From: Methanothermus fervidus DSM 2088
Lineage (GTDB): Archaea > Methanobacteriota > Methanobacteria > DSM-2088 > Methanothermaceae
Direction of reading: 5' to 3'
DNA: 64,000 nucleotides
NCBI GenBank assembly: GCA_000166095.1
Contig: CP002278.1
Coordinates: 652,001-716,000 of the forward strand
The notes under the pieces are model-generated. The model saw only the letters and a program-made list of their open reading frames with translations, was not told the origin of the DNA and searched no databases. Positions 1 to 9,750 of this stretch are shown here, one piece after another (position 1 is the stretch's first letter; each line of letters starts with the position of its first letter). The position numbers and the translations under genes were made by a program.

Positions 1-932
1 TTGGAATTTCTATAAATCCAGAACATAGGGAAAGAGGATTTCATACAACAGGCACATGTGGTGTATTTGCAGCCGCTGCAGCTGCATCAAAGGTTTTAAA
101 CCTTAAAAAGAATGAAATAGTCAATGCCATCGGGTTGGCAGGTACTCAGGCATCTGGATTGTTAGAATCTGATCATGCTGGTACAATGGCAAAACATCTG
201 CATGCAGGAAAAGCGGCTCAAAGTGGAGTAATATCAGCTATTTTAGCTAAAAATGGTTTTACTGGTGCAAAAACTATATTAGATGGAAAAGAAGGATTTT
301 TCAATGCATATTCTACTTTAGATAAAATTTCAATAATAAAAAGAGAATTAGGTAAATTTCACATTAGAAACACTTATATGAAAAAATATCCTGTTTGTAG
401 ACATCTTCATTCCACTTTAGATTCTGGAGAATCAATACTCAAAGAATTAGGAATTAAAAAATTAGATCCAAATAAAGTTAAAAAGATAATTGTAGAGACA
501 TATGAGGTTGCAGCACAACATAATAATTACAGACCTAAAACTGTGGAAGCTGTTAGACAAAGCCTACCTGTTTCTTTAGCAATTCTTTTGTATAAAGGTG
601 ATTTATCTTTAGAAAATTTAAAAGAATATGAAAGATTAGAGTCTGGAGTGAAAAAAATTATAGATAAAATTATAATAAAGGTAGATAAAAGTTTAGATGC
701 AAACAAAAGACCATCAAAAGTTTGTATTGAATTTAAAAATAGAAAAATTGAAAAATTTACACCTATACCTAGAGGAGAACCAGAAAATCCCTTTTCAAAG
801 GAAGATATATTGAAAAAATTCAAAAAATTGAATCCTGAATATCCAATAAAAAAATTAAAAATTATAGATGAGTTGGAAGATATTGAAGTTGGAGCCTTGA
901 TGGAGGAATTGTCATGGAAGCAAGAGCAATAA
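1..932 (+). CDS. MmgE/PrpD family protein, 5'-truncated by the window edge
   Basis: The reading frame is already open at base 3, so the N-terminus lies outside the window and about 309 codons are visible. The first visible residues (GISINPEHRERGFHTTGTCG, then an Ala-rich helix) and the later segment HAGKAAQSG are typical of the MmgE/PrpD family. That family includes 2-methylcitrate dehydratase and cis-aconitate decarboxylase. The true substrate is unknown; the neighbours (fumarase alpha, citryl-CoA lyase-like) suggest a di- or tricarboxylic acid. Its last 19 bases overlap the next gene, so the two are probably translationally coupled. Confidence 0.85.
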   Translation, partial: GISINPEHRERGFHTTGTCGVFAAAAAASKVLNLKKNEIVNAIGLAGTQASGLLESDHAGTMAKHLHAGKAAQSGVISAILAKNGFTGAKTILDGKEGFFNAYSTLDKISIIKRELGKFHIRNTYMKKYPVCRHLHSTLDSGESILKELGIKKLDPNKVKKIIVETYEVAAQHNNYRPKTVEAVRQSLPVSLAILLYKGDLSLENLKEYERLESGVKKIIDKIIIKVDKSLDANKRPSKVCIEFKNRKIEKFTPIPRGEPENPFSKEDILKKFKKLNPEYPIKKLKIIDELEDIEVGALMEELSWKQEQ

Positions 933-1810
933 ATTTTCTTAAAAAAATAGGTATTAAATATGAATTTAAAAAATCTAACAAAAGATTTGAAGACGGATCT
1001 GAATATAGGTTTGAGGTTCCTGGAATACAAGGAGTGGAAGCTCTTGAAGCATTGATAGACGCTATAGATGAATATGATGTAACTGTTCATAGAGTCACTC
1101 AGACCAAGGGAATTATGATGCTCACTGATTCTGAGATAGAAAAAATGGCTGAATTGGCGTTGGAAGCTAAACTTGAATTGTTTTTAAGTGTGGGTCCACG
1201 AGCAACATATGATACAAGTGCAACAGTGCATACAAAAGAAGGAGCAAGAATTGGATATAGGTTAAGAGGTTATGAAAATTTAGTATATGCAATTGAAGAT
1301 GTAATGAGGGCCATTGATTTAGGTGTTAGAGGAATAGTTGTTTATGATGAAGGACTTCTCTGGGCATTGAATAAAATGAGAGAAAATGGTGACATACCAA
1401 AAGATGTACATTTTAAAGTATCAGCTCATTGTGGTCACGGTAATCCCGCATCTGCAATTTTACTTGAAAAAATAGGTGCAGACTCCTTTAACCCTGTGCG
1501 TGATTTGCAGATACATATGCTTGCTTCATTAAGGCAGGTAATAGATATACCTATAGATGTGCACACTGAAAATCCAAAATCTTCTGGTGGTTTTATAAGA
1601 CATTATGAAGTGCCTGATATGATTAAATTTTCAGCACCAGTATATCTTAAAACAGGAGGATCTGTAGCATTAACACATGCTTGGGAAACAACTAAAGATG
1701 AAGCAAAAAAAAGGGTAAAGCAAGTTTTACTTGTACAATCCATGATAGAGAGATACTATCCTGAAGCAAAGATTTCTAGTAAAAAACATTTGGCAATACC
1801 TTCACCTTAG
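914..1810 (+). CDS. Peptidase U32-type TIM-barrel family protein
   Basis: This 298-residue protein starts at an ATG preceded by GGAGGAATTGTC, inside the end of the PrpD-like gene. It looks like a TIM-barrel protein of the U32/collagenase-like superfamily: an N-terminal strand with PGIQG, a central VSAHCGHGNPAS segment, then IDVHTENPKSSGG. U32-superfamily members act in RNA or quinone hydroxylation as well as peptidolysis, so protease activity should not be assumed. Its tight position between a dehydratase and a fumarase subunit points to a role in organic acid metabolism, but this is only inference. Confidence 0.6.
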   Translation: MEARAINFLKKIGIKYEFKKSNKRFEDGSEYRFEVPGIQGVEALEALIDAIDEYDVTVHRVTQTKGIMMLTDSEIEKMAELALEAKLELFLSVGPRATYDTSATVHTKEGARIGYRLRGYENLVYAIEDVMRAIDLGVRGIVVYDEGLLWALNKMRENGDIPKDVHFKVSAHCGHGNPASAILLEKIGADSFNPVRDLQIHMLASLRQVIDIPIDVHTENPKSSGGFIRHYEVPDMIKFSAPVYLKTGGSVALTHAWETTKDEAKKRVKQVLLVQSMIERYYPEAKISSKKHLAIPSP

Positions 1811-1819
1811 GTGGTAATT

Positions 1820-2665
1820 TTGGACTTAGTTAAAAAAGTTAAAAAAGCTGTTATAAAATGTAGCACAGAATATAGTGAAGATCAAATAAAAGCTTATAAA
1901 AATGCCATAAAAAATGAAAACAATGAAAATGCTGTTTGGGTTCTTAAGTTACTCTTAAAAAATGCTAAAATTGCAAAAAAGAAAAGAAGACCACTTTGCG
2001 ATGATACAGGTATTCCCCATGTATATATAGAAATTGGCAAAAAATCAGAAATTTCTAGTACGTTTTTTCAAAAAATCAGGCGAGGCATAGCTGAAGGATT
2101 ACGTGAGCTTCCAGGACGCCCTATGGCCCTAAAAGGAAATGATATAGAAAGAATAGAACAAAGTAAAGGGATATATGAAGATCCTGGGAAAGTGGTTCCT
2201 CCTTCATTCTTCATAGATAACAATAAAGAAGAAAATGGAACAAAAATTCATATAATGATGTTAGGAGGTGGTCCAGAAATTAGAGCTAGAACTAAAAAAG
2301 TTTTCCATGAACATGATTACAGAAAAGTATTTAAAGAAGTAATTAGATGGATAATAGTAGAGGCTAAATCTCTAGGTTGTACACCTTGTGTACCCGCCAT
2401 AGGTATTGGAAGGACACATTATGAGGCAACATCGTTAATGCTCAAGGCAATTGCTCATGGTAAATTAGATCAGCAATCAGAACTAGAAGAATATATAACT
2501 AATTCTGTAAATTCTTCAGGAATAGGTCCTTTAGGTTTAGGAGGGTCCACCACTGCATTAGGAACTTTAATTAAAATAGGTCCACAAAGAGCCAGCGGTG
2601 TCAGAATCGTATCTACAAGATTATGTTGTTGTGTAGAACCAAGAAAATACACGATAACCATCTGA
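1820..2665 (+). CDS. fumA: Fumarate hydratase class I, alpha (N-terminal) subunit
   Basis: The 281-residue product matches the alpha half of the two-subunit, iron-sulfur-dependent class I fumarases (fumarate to malate), or related tartrate/mesaconate hydratases. The CDDTG motif near residue 60, PCVPAIGIG, and a C-terminal CCCVE supply the cluster cysteines. A TTG at 1820 is chosen because AGGTGG lies just before it at 1809-1814; a GTG at 1811 is an alternative but sits inside that site. The beta subunit is not adjacent: it is encoded at 31523-32113 on the other strand. The enzyme belongs to the incomplete reductive citric acid pathway of these methanogens. Confidence 0.85.
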   Translation: MDLVKKVKKAVIKCSTEYSEDQIKAYKNAIKNENNENAVWVLKLLLKNAKIAKKKRRPLCDDTGIPHVYIEIGKKSEISSTFFQKIRRGIAEGLRELPGRPMALKGNDIERIEQSKGIYEDPGKVVPPSFFIDNNKEENGTKIHIMMLGGGPEIRARTKKVFHEHDYRKVFKEVIRWIIVEAKSLGCTPCVPAIGIGRTHYEATSLMLKAIAHGKLDQQSELEEYITNSVNSSGIGPLGLGGSTTALGTLIKIGPQRASGVRIVSTRLCCCVEPRKYTITI

Positions 2666-2675
2666 GGTGAGTTTT

Positions 2676-3473
2676 ATGACAAAAATGCGGACAAAATGGA
2701 GAACATCAATTACTAAAATTGAACCAAACAAAATAATAATTAGAGGAATTCCAATAGAAAGACTCATTGGGAGTATAAGTTTCCCGGAAGTTGTATATTT
2801 ATTAATAAAGGGAAAATTACCTAGTGAAAAAGAGGCAAGAATGTTAGAAGCTGTATTAGTTTCATTTGCTGACCATGGAGTGACTCCACCTAGTACTCAA
2901 GTTTCAAGGATAATAGCATCAACAGGATCACCTGTCAATGCCTGTATTGCTGGTGGGCTATTAGCATTTGGTAAACATCATGCAGGAGCAATAGAACATG
3001 CCATGAAATTATTCCAAAATTCTGTTGAGTTATGTGATTCTGAAGATGATATACCTGAAGTTGCAAGGGATGTTGTAAATAAATATATTTCAAAAGGAAA
3101 GAAAATTCCTGGTTATGGTCATAGATTCCATAATGAGGATCCACGACCCGTAAGACTTTTTGAATTAGCAGAAGAACTTAATTTCAAAGGACCACATATG
3201 GTTTTTGCCCTTGAAGTTGAAAAAATCTTAAATGAATTAAAAAACATAAAAATGAATGTTGATGGAGCTTGTGCATCAATACTATCAGATCTTGGATTTG
3301 ATTGGAGAATTGGAGTAGGAATGTTTATGTTAGGTAGGTTACCAGGAATTATAGCCCATATTTATGAAGAACGTACAAAAGAACCTCCATTTAGGAAATT
3401 CTTTGATGTTGATGAAATTGAATATGAAGAAGAACAAATATTCAGACCTCCTAAGTTAAAAACACCTGAGTAA
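2676..3473 (+). CDS. Citryl-CoA lyase / short citrate synthase-like protein
   Basis: This 265-residue protein belongs to the citrate synthase superfamily but is much shorter than true citrate synthases (about 370-430). It keeps the catalytic-type segment GYGHRFHNEDPR and a C-terminal arginine region. Such short archaeal members are usually annotated as citryl-CoA lyase, which cleaves a citryl-CoA-type thioester. The ATG at 2676 has GAGGTGA directly upstream, overlapping the fumarase stop; an in-frame GTG at 2667 lies within that site and is unlikely. The stop codon abuts, with no gap, the stop of the convergent gene that follows. Confidence 0.75.
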   Translation: MTKMRTKWRTSITKIEPNKIIIRGIPIERLIGSISFPEVVYLLIKGKLPSEKEARMLEAVLVSFADHGVTPPSTQVSRIIASTGSPVNACIAGGLLAFGKHHAGAIEHAMKLFQNSVELCDSEDDIPEVARDVVNKYISKGKKIPGYGHRFHNEDPRPVRLFELAEELNFKGPHMVFALEVEKILNELKNIKMNVDGACASILSDLGFDWRIGVGMFMLGRLPGIIAHIYEERTKEPPFRKFFDVDEIEYEEEQIFRPPKLKTPE

Positions 3474-3983
3474 CTATTTATTTATTTTTTCCCAAAGAGT
3501 GCCATTATTGGTTTCATATCTTCTAGCATATCCTTCTCTTTCAAGAGCTTTTAATATATTTAACATGCTTTCAAATTTAAGTTCTTTAAATCCGACTTTT
3601 TTGACAAAATCATGCAATTCCTTAGCTGAGGCTTTTTTAGATGGTAATAAATGATATATTTGAGATTGAAAAGACGTAAGCCCGGGTTTAGGTTTAGATG
3701 TCAATGCTTCAATATATTTCTCAAGTTTTTTTAATTTTTTATCTTTTTTTGATAATTCTTCCTTCAAAACTTTAATTTTTTTATCTTTTTCTTGGATTAT
3801 ATTTTTTAAATTGATTATTTCTAAATTTTTATTTCTAATCTCTGCCTCATATCCTTCATTTTTTAATTTCTTTAGCTTATTCCGACATTTATTTAATTCT
3901 AATCTTAATTTAGAAATTTCTAATAAACATGACTTAACAAGTTTTTTTAATTCTTCTTTTTCTGAATCTTTAAATAGTCGCAT
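3474..3983 (-). CDS. Coiled-coil protein with C-terminal winged-helix-like domain (unrecognised)
   Basis: I do not recognise this 169-residue protein. Residues about 5-95 are a Lys/Glu/Leu heptad-rich coiled coil. The last 65 residues begin LTSFQSQIYHLLPSKKASAKEL and look like a small winged-helix fold (helix, helix, wing with YARRYETNNGTLW). The layout suggests a DNA- or RNA-binding homo-oligomer. It may be transcribed alone or as the upstream neighbour of nothing, since it lies downstream of the asd-dap genes on the same strand. Its stop codon directly abuts the stop of the citryl-CoA lyase-like gene. Confidence 0.6.
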   Translation of the reverse strand: MRLFKDSEKEELKKLVKSCLLEISKLRLELNKCRNKLKKLKNEGYEAEIRNKNLEIINLKNIIQEKDKKIKVLKEELSKKDKKLKKLEKYIEALTSKPKPGLTSFQSQIYHLLPSKKASAKELHDFVKKVGFKELKFESMLNILKALEREGYARRYETNNGTLWEKINK

Positions 3984-4004
3984 AGATATCCCAAAAAATA
4001 AAAA

Positions 4005-5051
4005 TCAAAGAATTGTTTCTTTAATGAGTTCTGCGTTTAGCACTGACGCTCCTGCCGCACCTCTAATTGTATTATGTCCAACTAACACATATTTAAGACT
4101 ATTTTCAATTGTGTTATCTTTTCGCAATCTTCCAACTGTTACAGCCATTCCATTCTCGTTATCTCTATCTATTCTTGGCTGAGGTCTATCTTCATCGTCT
4201 AAAACTATTATTGGTTTTTTTGGTGCAGAAGGAAGATTTAGTTTTTGTGGTAAACCCTTAAACTTTGCCATTGCATCTTTTATATCTTCTATATCAAAAT
4301 TTTCTTCTAATTCAATGAATACGGCTTCAGTATGTCCATCTAACACAGGTACTCTATGGCAAGAAGCAGTTATTTTAAATTTTGCTGGTTCAATACTATC
4401 ATCCTTTAAAGTTCCAAGAATTTTTAAAGTTTCTGTCTCTATCTTTTCTTCTTCGCCACTTATAAATGGTATTATATTATCTAAAATTGCCATGGATGGA
4501 ACACCAGCATATCCAGCACCAGACACTGCTTGCATAGTTGCAACATATACTCTTTTTATATCAAATAAATCATAAATTGGTTTTAATGTCAATGTAAGTG
4601 CTATTGTCGAACAATTAGGGTTAGTAACTATAAAACCTTCCCAACCTCTTTTTTCTTGTTGTATTTCAATTAAATCCAATGATTCTGGATTTACTTCGGG
4701 AATTAAAAGTGGAACATCTGGTTCCATCCGCATAGCACTTGCATTAGATGCAACGATATATTTTTCTGCAAATTTAGGCTCTACCTTGGCAGCAATGTTT
4801 GATGGTAAAGCTGAGAATAATATATCTACATCCTCAACTTCTTTTGGATCTGTGTTAACAACTGTTATATCCTTAACAGATTCTGGCATTTCTATATCTA
4901 AATACCATTTAGCTGCGTCTTCATACTTTTTACCTGCTGACCTTGGGGAAGCTGTTAAAACTTCAATTTCAAAGTCAGGATGATCTGCCAACAAACTGAC
5001 AAATCTTTGTCCAACCATGCCGGTGGCGCCGAGTATGCCTACTTTCAACAT
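4005..5051 (-). CDS. asd: Aspartate-semialdehyde dehydrogenase
   Basis: It reduces aspartyl phosphate to aspartate semialdehyde with NADPH, at the branch point to lysine, threonine and methionine. The 348-residue protein has an N-terminal GATGMVGQR nucleotide loop and the catalytic motif TNPNCST, with the nucleophile at Cys147. Later GHTEAVF and [11 protein letters not shown] match the archaeal/fungal type of the family. The ATG follows CAGGTGATAAG, which overlaps the end of dapB upstream (4-base gap). With dapB, dapA and aspartate kinase it forms a minus-strand amino acid operon. Confidence 0.95.
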   Translation of the reverse strand: MLKVGILGATGMVGQRFVSLLADHPDFEIEVLTASPRSAGKKYEDAAKWYLDIEMPESVKDITVVNTDPKEVEDVDILFSALPSNIAAKVEPKFAEKYIVASNASAMRMEPDVPLLIPEVNPESLDLIEIQQEKRGWEGFIVTNPNCSTIALTLTLKPIYDLFDIKRVYVATMQAVSGAGYAGVPSMAILDNIIPFISGEEEKIETETLKILGTLKDDSIEPAKFKITASCHRVPVLDGHTEAVFIELEENFDIEDIKDAMAKFKGLPQKLNLPSAPKKPIIVLDDEDRPQPRIDRDNENGMAVTVGRLRKDNTIENSLKYVLVGHNTIRGAAGASVLNAELIKETIL

Positions 5052-5055
5052 CTTA

Positions 5056-5871
5056 TCACCTGAGGCCTAAAACATCTTTCATGTCACTTATTTTTCCTGG
5101 TTTTGCATGTTTTATATATCTTATAGCACGTAAAACTCCATTAACGAATGCTTGTCTACTATGTGCACGATGAATGATTTCCAATCTTTCACCATTGCCT
5201 AAAAACATAACTGTATGGTCCCCAACAACATCTCCGCCTCTTATTGCATGTACGCCTATCTCTTCGTCACTTCTTTCGCCAACAATTCCTTTTCTACCAT
5301 AAACAGCCACATCTTTACTTTTTCCTCTTTTATCACATATTATTTCTAAAGCTTTCATGGCAGTGCCAGATGGAGCATCTACTTTGTGTCTGTGATGAGC
5401 TTCAATGATTTCTACATCATAGTCTTCAAGTAATGACGCAAGATCTTCAATAATTTTGAAAAAAACATTTACTCCGACTGCCATATTTGGAGAAATAACT
5501 GCTTTAATGTTATTTTTTTCTACACAATCCTCAATTATTTTCATCTGTTCCTCATTAAAACCAGTTGTACCAACGACTAAATTTACTCCCATTTTACTAG
5601 CTGTTTTTATATTTTCAACTGCAGCATTTGGAGTTGTGAAATCAACTAAAACGTCAGGGTCTTTGTCTTTTAGAACTTCTTTTAAAAAATTTGCACCTCT
5701 TATCTTTACACCAACATGTCCTATACCAATTGTTTCACCAATGTCTTTACCTTCTAATTCCGTATTTGGAGCTTCTATCGCACCAACAAGTTCCATGTCT
5801 TTCTCTTTAACTACATTCTTTATAATTAATGACCCCATTCTTCCACAAGCGCCACAAACAACTATTTTCAT
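5056..5871 (-). CDS. dapB: 4-hydroxy-tetrahydrodipicolinate reductase
   Basis: It catalyses the NAD(P)H-dependent reduction step of the diaminopimelate route to lysine. The 271-residue protein has the GACGRMG dinucleotide loop at residues 7-13, the VVGTTGF segment near 100, and the substrate site [12 protein letters not shown] with His159, His160 and Lys163. It is of normal length for the family. It lies 16 bases after dapA and 4 bases before asd, with GAGGTATC ahead of its ATG, so it is almost certainly co-transcribed with them. Confidence 0.95.
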   Translation of the reverse strand: MKIVVCGACGRMGSLIIKNVVKEKDMELVGAIEAPNTELEGKDIGETIGIGHVGVKIRGANFLKEVLKDKDPDVLVDFTTPNAAVENIKTASKMGVNLVVGTTGFNEEQMKIIEDCVEKNNIKAVISPNMAVGVNVFFKIIEDLASLLEDYDVEIIEAHHRHKVDAPSGTAMKALEIICDKRGKSKDVAVYGRKGIVGERSDEEIGVHAIRGGDVVGDHTVMFLGNGERLEIIHRAHSRQAFVNGVLRAIRYIKHAKPGKISDMKDVLGLR

Positions 5872-5887
5872 GATTGATACCTCAATG

Positions 5888-6775
5888 CTAAATAAGTGAT
5901 AACCTTTCCAATATTTCTCTTAAAGTTTTTTTATTTTCTTCTTTTAACGATGCTAAAGGCATTCTTACATGTCCTGCTGGTCTTCCCATCATATTCAATG
6001 CCTCTTTTACAGGGGCAGGGTTAGTTTCAATAAACAATGCCTCCATGAGTTCATAAAGTTCATAATGTTTTTTCTTAGCTGTTTCAAAATCACCTTTTAA
6101 AGCACTTTTTACTAGTTCACACATTCTGGTTGGATCTACGTTGGCAACAACGGAAACAACGCCTTTAGCACCCATAGAAATCATTGGCAAAGTTAAATTG
6201 TCATTTCCTGAAAGAACTATAAAATCTAAATTTGTATCCATGGTTTCTTTAATAATCATGGAAACTTTATTTAAATCCGTGCTAGCCTCTTTTATTCCTA
6301 CAATATTGTCAACTTTTGCCAGTTCGCACAAAACATCTACACCTATATCTATTCCAGTTCTTGATGGTACATTATAGATGATAATAGGAATATCTGATTT
6401 CTCAGCCAATGTTTTGTAATGTTTTATTAGTCCATGTGGTTGTGGTTTATTGTAGTATGGTGTTATAACAAGTGCTGCATCTGCCCCAGCGTCTTCAGCA
6501 TATTTTACTAATCCAAGTGCCTCTCTAGAAGAATTACTTCCTGCACCTGCTACTGCAGTTACTCTACCATTTACTTCATCTACGAGTATGTCTATAAGCC
6601 TTCTATGTTCTTCATGAGTTATTGTCGCTGATTCTCCTGTTGTACCTGCAGCTAAAAGTCCATCAACGCCTTTTTCAATCAAATAATTTATATTTTCACG
6701 CATTCCTTCTTCATCTATCTCATCATCTTTTGTAAAAGGAGTTACCATAGCAACTATCGTTCCTTCGATCTTCAT
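5888..6775 (-). CDS. dapA: 4-hydroxy-tetrahydrodipicolinate synthase
   Basis: It condenses pyruvate with aspartate semialdehyde, the first committed lysine step. The 295-residue TIM barrel shows GTTGES at residues 44-49, the catalytic Tyr134 in YNVPSRTG, and the Schiff-base Lys162 in GIKEAS. It is of normal length. The start ATG has GGGTGTGAAAA before it. It sits between the aspartate kinase gene (54-base gap) and dapB in the same orientation, consistent with a lysC-dapA-dapB-asd operon. Confidence 0.95.
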   Translation of the reverse strand: MKIEGTIVAMVTPFTKDDEIDEEGMRENINYLIEKGVDGLLAAGTTGESATITHEEHRRLIDILVDEVNGRVTAVAGAGSNSSREALGLVKYAEDAGADAALVITPYYNKPQPHGLIKHYKTLAEKSDIPIIIYNVPSRTGIDIGVDVLCELAKVDNIVGIKEASTDLNKVSMIIKETMDTNLDFIVLSGNDNLTLPMISMGAKGVVSVVANVDPTRMCELVKSALKGDFETAKKKHYELYELMEALFIETNPAPVKEALNMMGRPAGHVRMPLASLKEENKKTLREILERLSLI

Positions 6776-6828
6776 TTTTCACACCCAAAATATACTATGA
6801 AAAAAGTTAAATATTGATTTTACGAAAA

Positions 6829-8055
6829 TCATGAGGATCCTAAAACATCGCGAACAAGATTATAGACTTTTTCGCAATCTTTCCATTCTACAAAAATAAC
6901 TATTGATGTCTGGGAAGATGAAATTTCCACAATGTTTATGTTATGTTTTTTCAATGGTTCTGTAATTTTTGAAATAATTCCAGGAGTTGTTACAAAATCA
7001 GGGCTTGAAACACTTATCATTCCTACATCTTTACCTATGGATACAGAACTAAGATCCTTGTCTTTAATAACTAATTCATGTAAAATTTTATGGGCTTTCC
7101 TAGCATCTTTTTTGTTAACAAATAAAGTTACAGAATTTTGGCCTGTAGAAATTCCTAAAATATTTATATTATCTTTTGCAAGTCTGGAAGTTATTTTAGC
7201 AAGTATGCCTGGCTTATAAAGTATCTCTTCACCAACTACTGCTATAACAGATAATGGTTCTGGATAGGACATTGTTGTTTTTAAAGTTTTCTCTTTTGAT
7301 GGTCCTATAATTTCAGTTCCAGGTGCAGATAAATCTCCATGCTTAAAACTTATTATTTTTGCTCTTAAATTAGGTTCTTTATATTTTAATGCATCTGGAT
7401 GTAAAACCTTTGCACCATGTGTGGCCAAATCCCTCATTTCTTCTACTGATATTTTTTCCAATCTTTTTGCACTTTTTATTAAATTAGGGTCTGTCGTCAT
7501 TACTCCACTTACATCAGTAACAATGATAACCTCATCTGCATTTAAACACTTTGCTAGAACAAAAGCAGTTACGTCACTTCCACCTCTTCCCAATGTTGTA
7601 ATATGTCCTTCCTTGTCTTTACCAAGAAATCCACATATAACTGGAATTATTCCTTCATCCAGAAGATTTAATATATTTTTTGACAATTTTTTGGTTGTTT
7701 CTAAATCTACTTCAGCGTTTAATAGATTACTATCAGTTATTATTGGCCATTTATCGCTAAATGGATCTATATATTCAGATTTTACTCCAAAAGATTCTAT
7801 AGCAGATGCAAATATTCTAGCACTGGTCATTTCACCCATAGAAATTACTTCAGCCAACTGTTTTTCTGTTACAATATTTTTTGTTGCATCTTCTACAATT
7901 TTAATTAGCTCATCTGTTGTTTTGTTTATGGCAGAAACTACGACTACTACTTTCTTTCCAGACATGTATTCTTTAACTACCGCATTGGCAGCCTTTCTAA
8001 TTCTTTTTCCATTCCCTATTGATGTCCCACCAAATTTAACAACTATTAGTGCCAT
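6829..8055 (-). CDS. lysC: Aspartate kinase
   Basis: It phosphorylates aspartate to start the lysine/threonine/methionine family. The 408-residue protein opens with the kinase motif [15 protein letters not shown], has GRGGSDVTA in the middle, and ends with two ACT domains (about 265-335 and 345-405) that in this family bind lysine or threonine for feedback control. The ATG follows GGTGTATAA. It lies 10 bases downstream of the S17e gene, so the amino acid operon appears physically joined to a ribosomal protein gene and to the shikimate genes upstream. Confidence 0.93.
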   Translation of the reverse strand: MALIVVKFGGTSIGNGKRIRKAANAVVKEYMSGKKVVVVVSAINKTTDELIKIVEDATKNIVTEKQLAEVISMGEMTSARIFASAIESFGVKSEYIDPFSDKWPIITDSNLLNAEVDLETTKKLSKNILNLLDEGIIPVICGFLGKDKEGHITTLGRGGSDVTAFVLAKCLNADEVIIVTDVSGVMTTDPNLIKSAKRLEKISVEEMRDLATHGAKVLHPDALKYKEPNLRAKIISFKHGDLSAPGTEIIGPSKEKTLKTTMSYPEPLSVIAVVGEEILYKPGILAKITSRLAKDNINILGISTGQNSVTLFVNKKDARKAHKILHELVIKDKDLSSVSIGKDVGMISVSSPDFVTTPGIISKITEPLKKHNINIVEISSSQTSIVIFVEWKDCEKVYNLVRDVLGSS

Positions 8056-8065
8056 TTATACACCA

Positions 8066-8257
8066 TTAAGATGATCTTTGTTTCATAAGTTTTGTTATGT
8101 AACCTGCTATTTTATTTCTCAAATGTTTTGTTTCTACGGTTGAAATTTCTTCTAAAACTGCCTTGTTTTCATCAAAATTGTCTGAAAACTTGTCTGGAAA
8201 AGTTTCTATTAATTCTTTTGCAACTCTTTTTATCAACGCAGTTCTAATGTTTCCCAT
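8066..8257 (-). CDS. rps17e: 30S ribosomal protein S17e
   Basis: This 63-residue basic protein matches archaeal/eukaryotic ribosomal protein S17e. The recognisable core is [16 protein letters not shown], followed by a run around FDENK and the conserved [14 protein letters not shown]. The ATG has a strong GGGGAGGTAGTGT site. It sits 3 bases after the chorismate mutase gene and 10 bases before aspartate kinase, an unusual place for a ribosomal protein but one I recall in related Methanobacteriales. Confidence 0.93.
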   Translation of the reverse strand: MGNIRTALIKRVAKELIETFPDKFSDNFDENKAVLEEISTVETKHLRNKIAGYITKLMKQRSS

Positions 8258-8260
8258 ACA

Positions 8261-8554
8261 CTACCTCCCCATCACTTTTTTTTGTTCTTCTCTATTCATC
8301 TCAGTTAATATCTTTACTATTTTTGTAATTTTCTTTTCATTAATTTTATTTTTTCTAGCAATCTTCCTTGCCTTATTTTCAATTTCTTTCTCCCTTATAG
8401 GGTCTTCAATATCCATACCTAGTATCATTTTTGCTTTTGCTATTTTTTTGCCAAGGAGTGTTCTTTCACAGATAAGCTTCAAAATTTTTTTATCTAATAT
8501 ATCTATTTGTTCTCTTGTTTCATTTAGAATTTTCTTTGCTTCCGATTTATCCAT
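8261..8554 (-). CDS. aroQ: Chorismate mutase (AroQ type)
   Basis: The 97-residue all-helical protein converts chorismate to prephenate for phenylalanine and tyrosine. It shows the AroQ pattern: a long first helix ending REQIDILDKKILKL with the usual active-site arginine, then GKKIAKAK, and a short third helix containing NREEQKK. Its start codon overlaps the end of the shikimate kinase gene by one base. Both enzymes serve aromatic amino acid synthesis. Confidence 0.88.
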   Translation of the reverse strand: MDKSEAKKILNETREQIDILDKKILKLICERTLLGKKIAKAKMILGMDIEDPIREKEIENKARKIARKNKINEKKITKIVKILTEMNREEQKKVMGR

Positions 8555-9411
8555 TAAATCACCTTTGTTCCTTCATTGTCAACTTCAGTTAATATTACTT
8601 CGCCAGGATATGAATTCCATGCATCCACAACATTGTCAACTTTGTCATTGTCAACAATTGCAATGAAAGAAGGCCCTGTTCCTGAAAGCCCCGAAGCTAG
8701 TGCACCAGCATCCAGTGCATCAAAAATTATATCTGTGTTGAATCCAAGTGCAGAGGAATAAAGTATACCATTCAATGTTAAAGCCTTATAAATATTTTTA
8801 TTTAAAAGTTCTTTGAATGCAATATCTACCCATGGTGATATTAACTTCATTCTTTTTACATCTGCTTCAGCAGTGAAAGATTTTTTCTTAGGATTATATA
8901 TTACTACTTTTTTTTCATCCATTTTACCTTTATATATTATTTCCCTTCTTAAATTATCTGTTATTGTTAATCCTCCAAAAAATGATGCTGTGGCATCGTC
9001 AAAAGCCCCTGTTATTGTCACTCCTGCTTCTAATGATGAATCGATTGCTAATTCTATAATATCCATATCATCTAATTTTTCTGTGTCAAATTCTTCTGAA
9101 ATTAATTCATATACTGCCAAAGTAACTGCATTTGATGCCGCACTACTACTTGATAAACCTGAAGCCACTGGAAGATTTGATTCAGTTTTTATTTTTAATC
9201 CTGTTTTTACCCCTAAACGTTCTAAAACTTTTTTTGCACAAATTTCCATTAGTTTTGTGTCAACTTTAGGTTTTGTACTACATTTAATACCAGAATTAAT
9301 TATTTTAGCTTCAGCAGTAACATAAAGTTTTATTCCAAATGCTGATCCTTTTCCTGTGGCGATAGCATTAATAACTGTTGCTGAACCAGGAGATTTCACC
9401 TTTTTCTTAAT
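8554..9411 (-). CDS. aroK: Archaeal shikimate kinase (GHMP type)
   Basis: It phosphorylates shikimate, using the GHMP-kinase fold found in archaea instead of the bacterial AroK fold. The early [15 protein letters not shown] is the archaeal signature, and [13 protein letters not shown] is the GHMP ATP loop; [10 protein letters not shown] lies near the C-terminus. The start is uncertain. The only good ribosome binding site (GGAGGG at 9419-9424) points to an ATT codon at 9411. A TTG at 9429 extends the frame but lies upstream of that site, near the predicted transcription start from the TATA-like element at about 9444-9453. Confidence 0.88.
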   Translation of the reverse strand: MKKKVKSPGSATVINAIATGKGSAFGIKLYVTAEAKIINSGIKCSTKPKVDTKLMEICAKKVLERLGVKTGLKIKTESNLPVASGLSSSSAASNAVTLAVYELISEEFDTEKLDDMDIIELAIDSSLEAGVTITGAFDDATASFFGGLTITDNLRREIIYKGKMDEKKVVIYNPKKKSFTAEADVKRMKLISPWVDIAFKELLNKNIYKALTLNGILYSSALGFNTDIIFDALDAGALASGLSGTGPSFIAIVDNDKVDNVVDAWNSYPGEVILTEVDNEGTKVI

Positions 9412-9443
9412 AGATATCCCTCCAAACAAAAATTTTTTCTAGC

Positions 9444-9453
9444 TTATTATATC
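9444..9453 (-). promoter_or_regulatory. TATA-like element for the aroK-aroQ-rps17e operon
   Basis: On the minus strand this AT run reads as GATATAATAA. It lies about 26 bases upstream of position 9425, so the transcript would begin at or just after the TTG at 9429, and the GGAGGG site would be near the 5' end. The opposite orientation may serve the thioredoxin-like gene. Confidence 0.4.
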
Positions 9454-9486
9454 ATAATTTAGGAATAAAGATTTAGAGGTGATAAT

Positions 9487-9750
9487 GTGGTAGTAAAAAT
9501 AGAGATATTTACATCTCCCACATGCCCTCATTGTCCATCAGCCATTGCATTAGCCGAAGAAATTAAAGAAGAATATGGTAACAAAGTTGAAATTGAAGAA
9601 ATAGATGTGATGGAAAATAGAGAAAAGGCAATAGAATATGGTTTGTTAGCAGTTCCTACAATAGCAATAAATGGAGAAGTTAAATTTGTTGGAACTCCTT
9701 CTAAAGAAGAATTTAAAAGAGCTATTGAAGAAGAATTAAAAAATGAATAA
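9487..9750 (+). CDS. Thioredoxin/glutaredoxin-like protein
   Basis: This 87-residue protein has a thioredoxin fold with the redox motif CPHC (FTSPTCPHCPSA) near residues 13-16 and the cis-proline segment AVPTIAING. It resembles the small methanogen thioredoxin-like proteins (MTH807/MJ0307 type), which transfer electrons to disulfides in the cytoplasm. It starts at a GTG placed after GAGGTGATAAT, a clean reference for start spacing in this genome. It overlaps cbiD by 8 bases. Confidence 0.88.
   Translation: MVVKIEIFTSPTCPHCPSAIALAEEIKEEYGNKVEIEEIDVMENREKAIEYGLLAVPTIAINGEVKFVGTPSKEEFKRAIEEELKNE

Noticed and set aside
527-1090. Minus-strand reading frame of 187 codons over the PrpD-like and U32-like genes
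   Set aside because: It is Phe/Ser/Ile-rich, has no recognisable motif, and mirrors the plus-strand genes; a frame shadow. Similar shadows at 7421-8074, 8163-8666, 22226-22834, 38833-39366 and 44027-44788 were dropped for the same reason.
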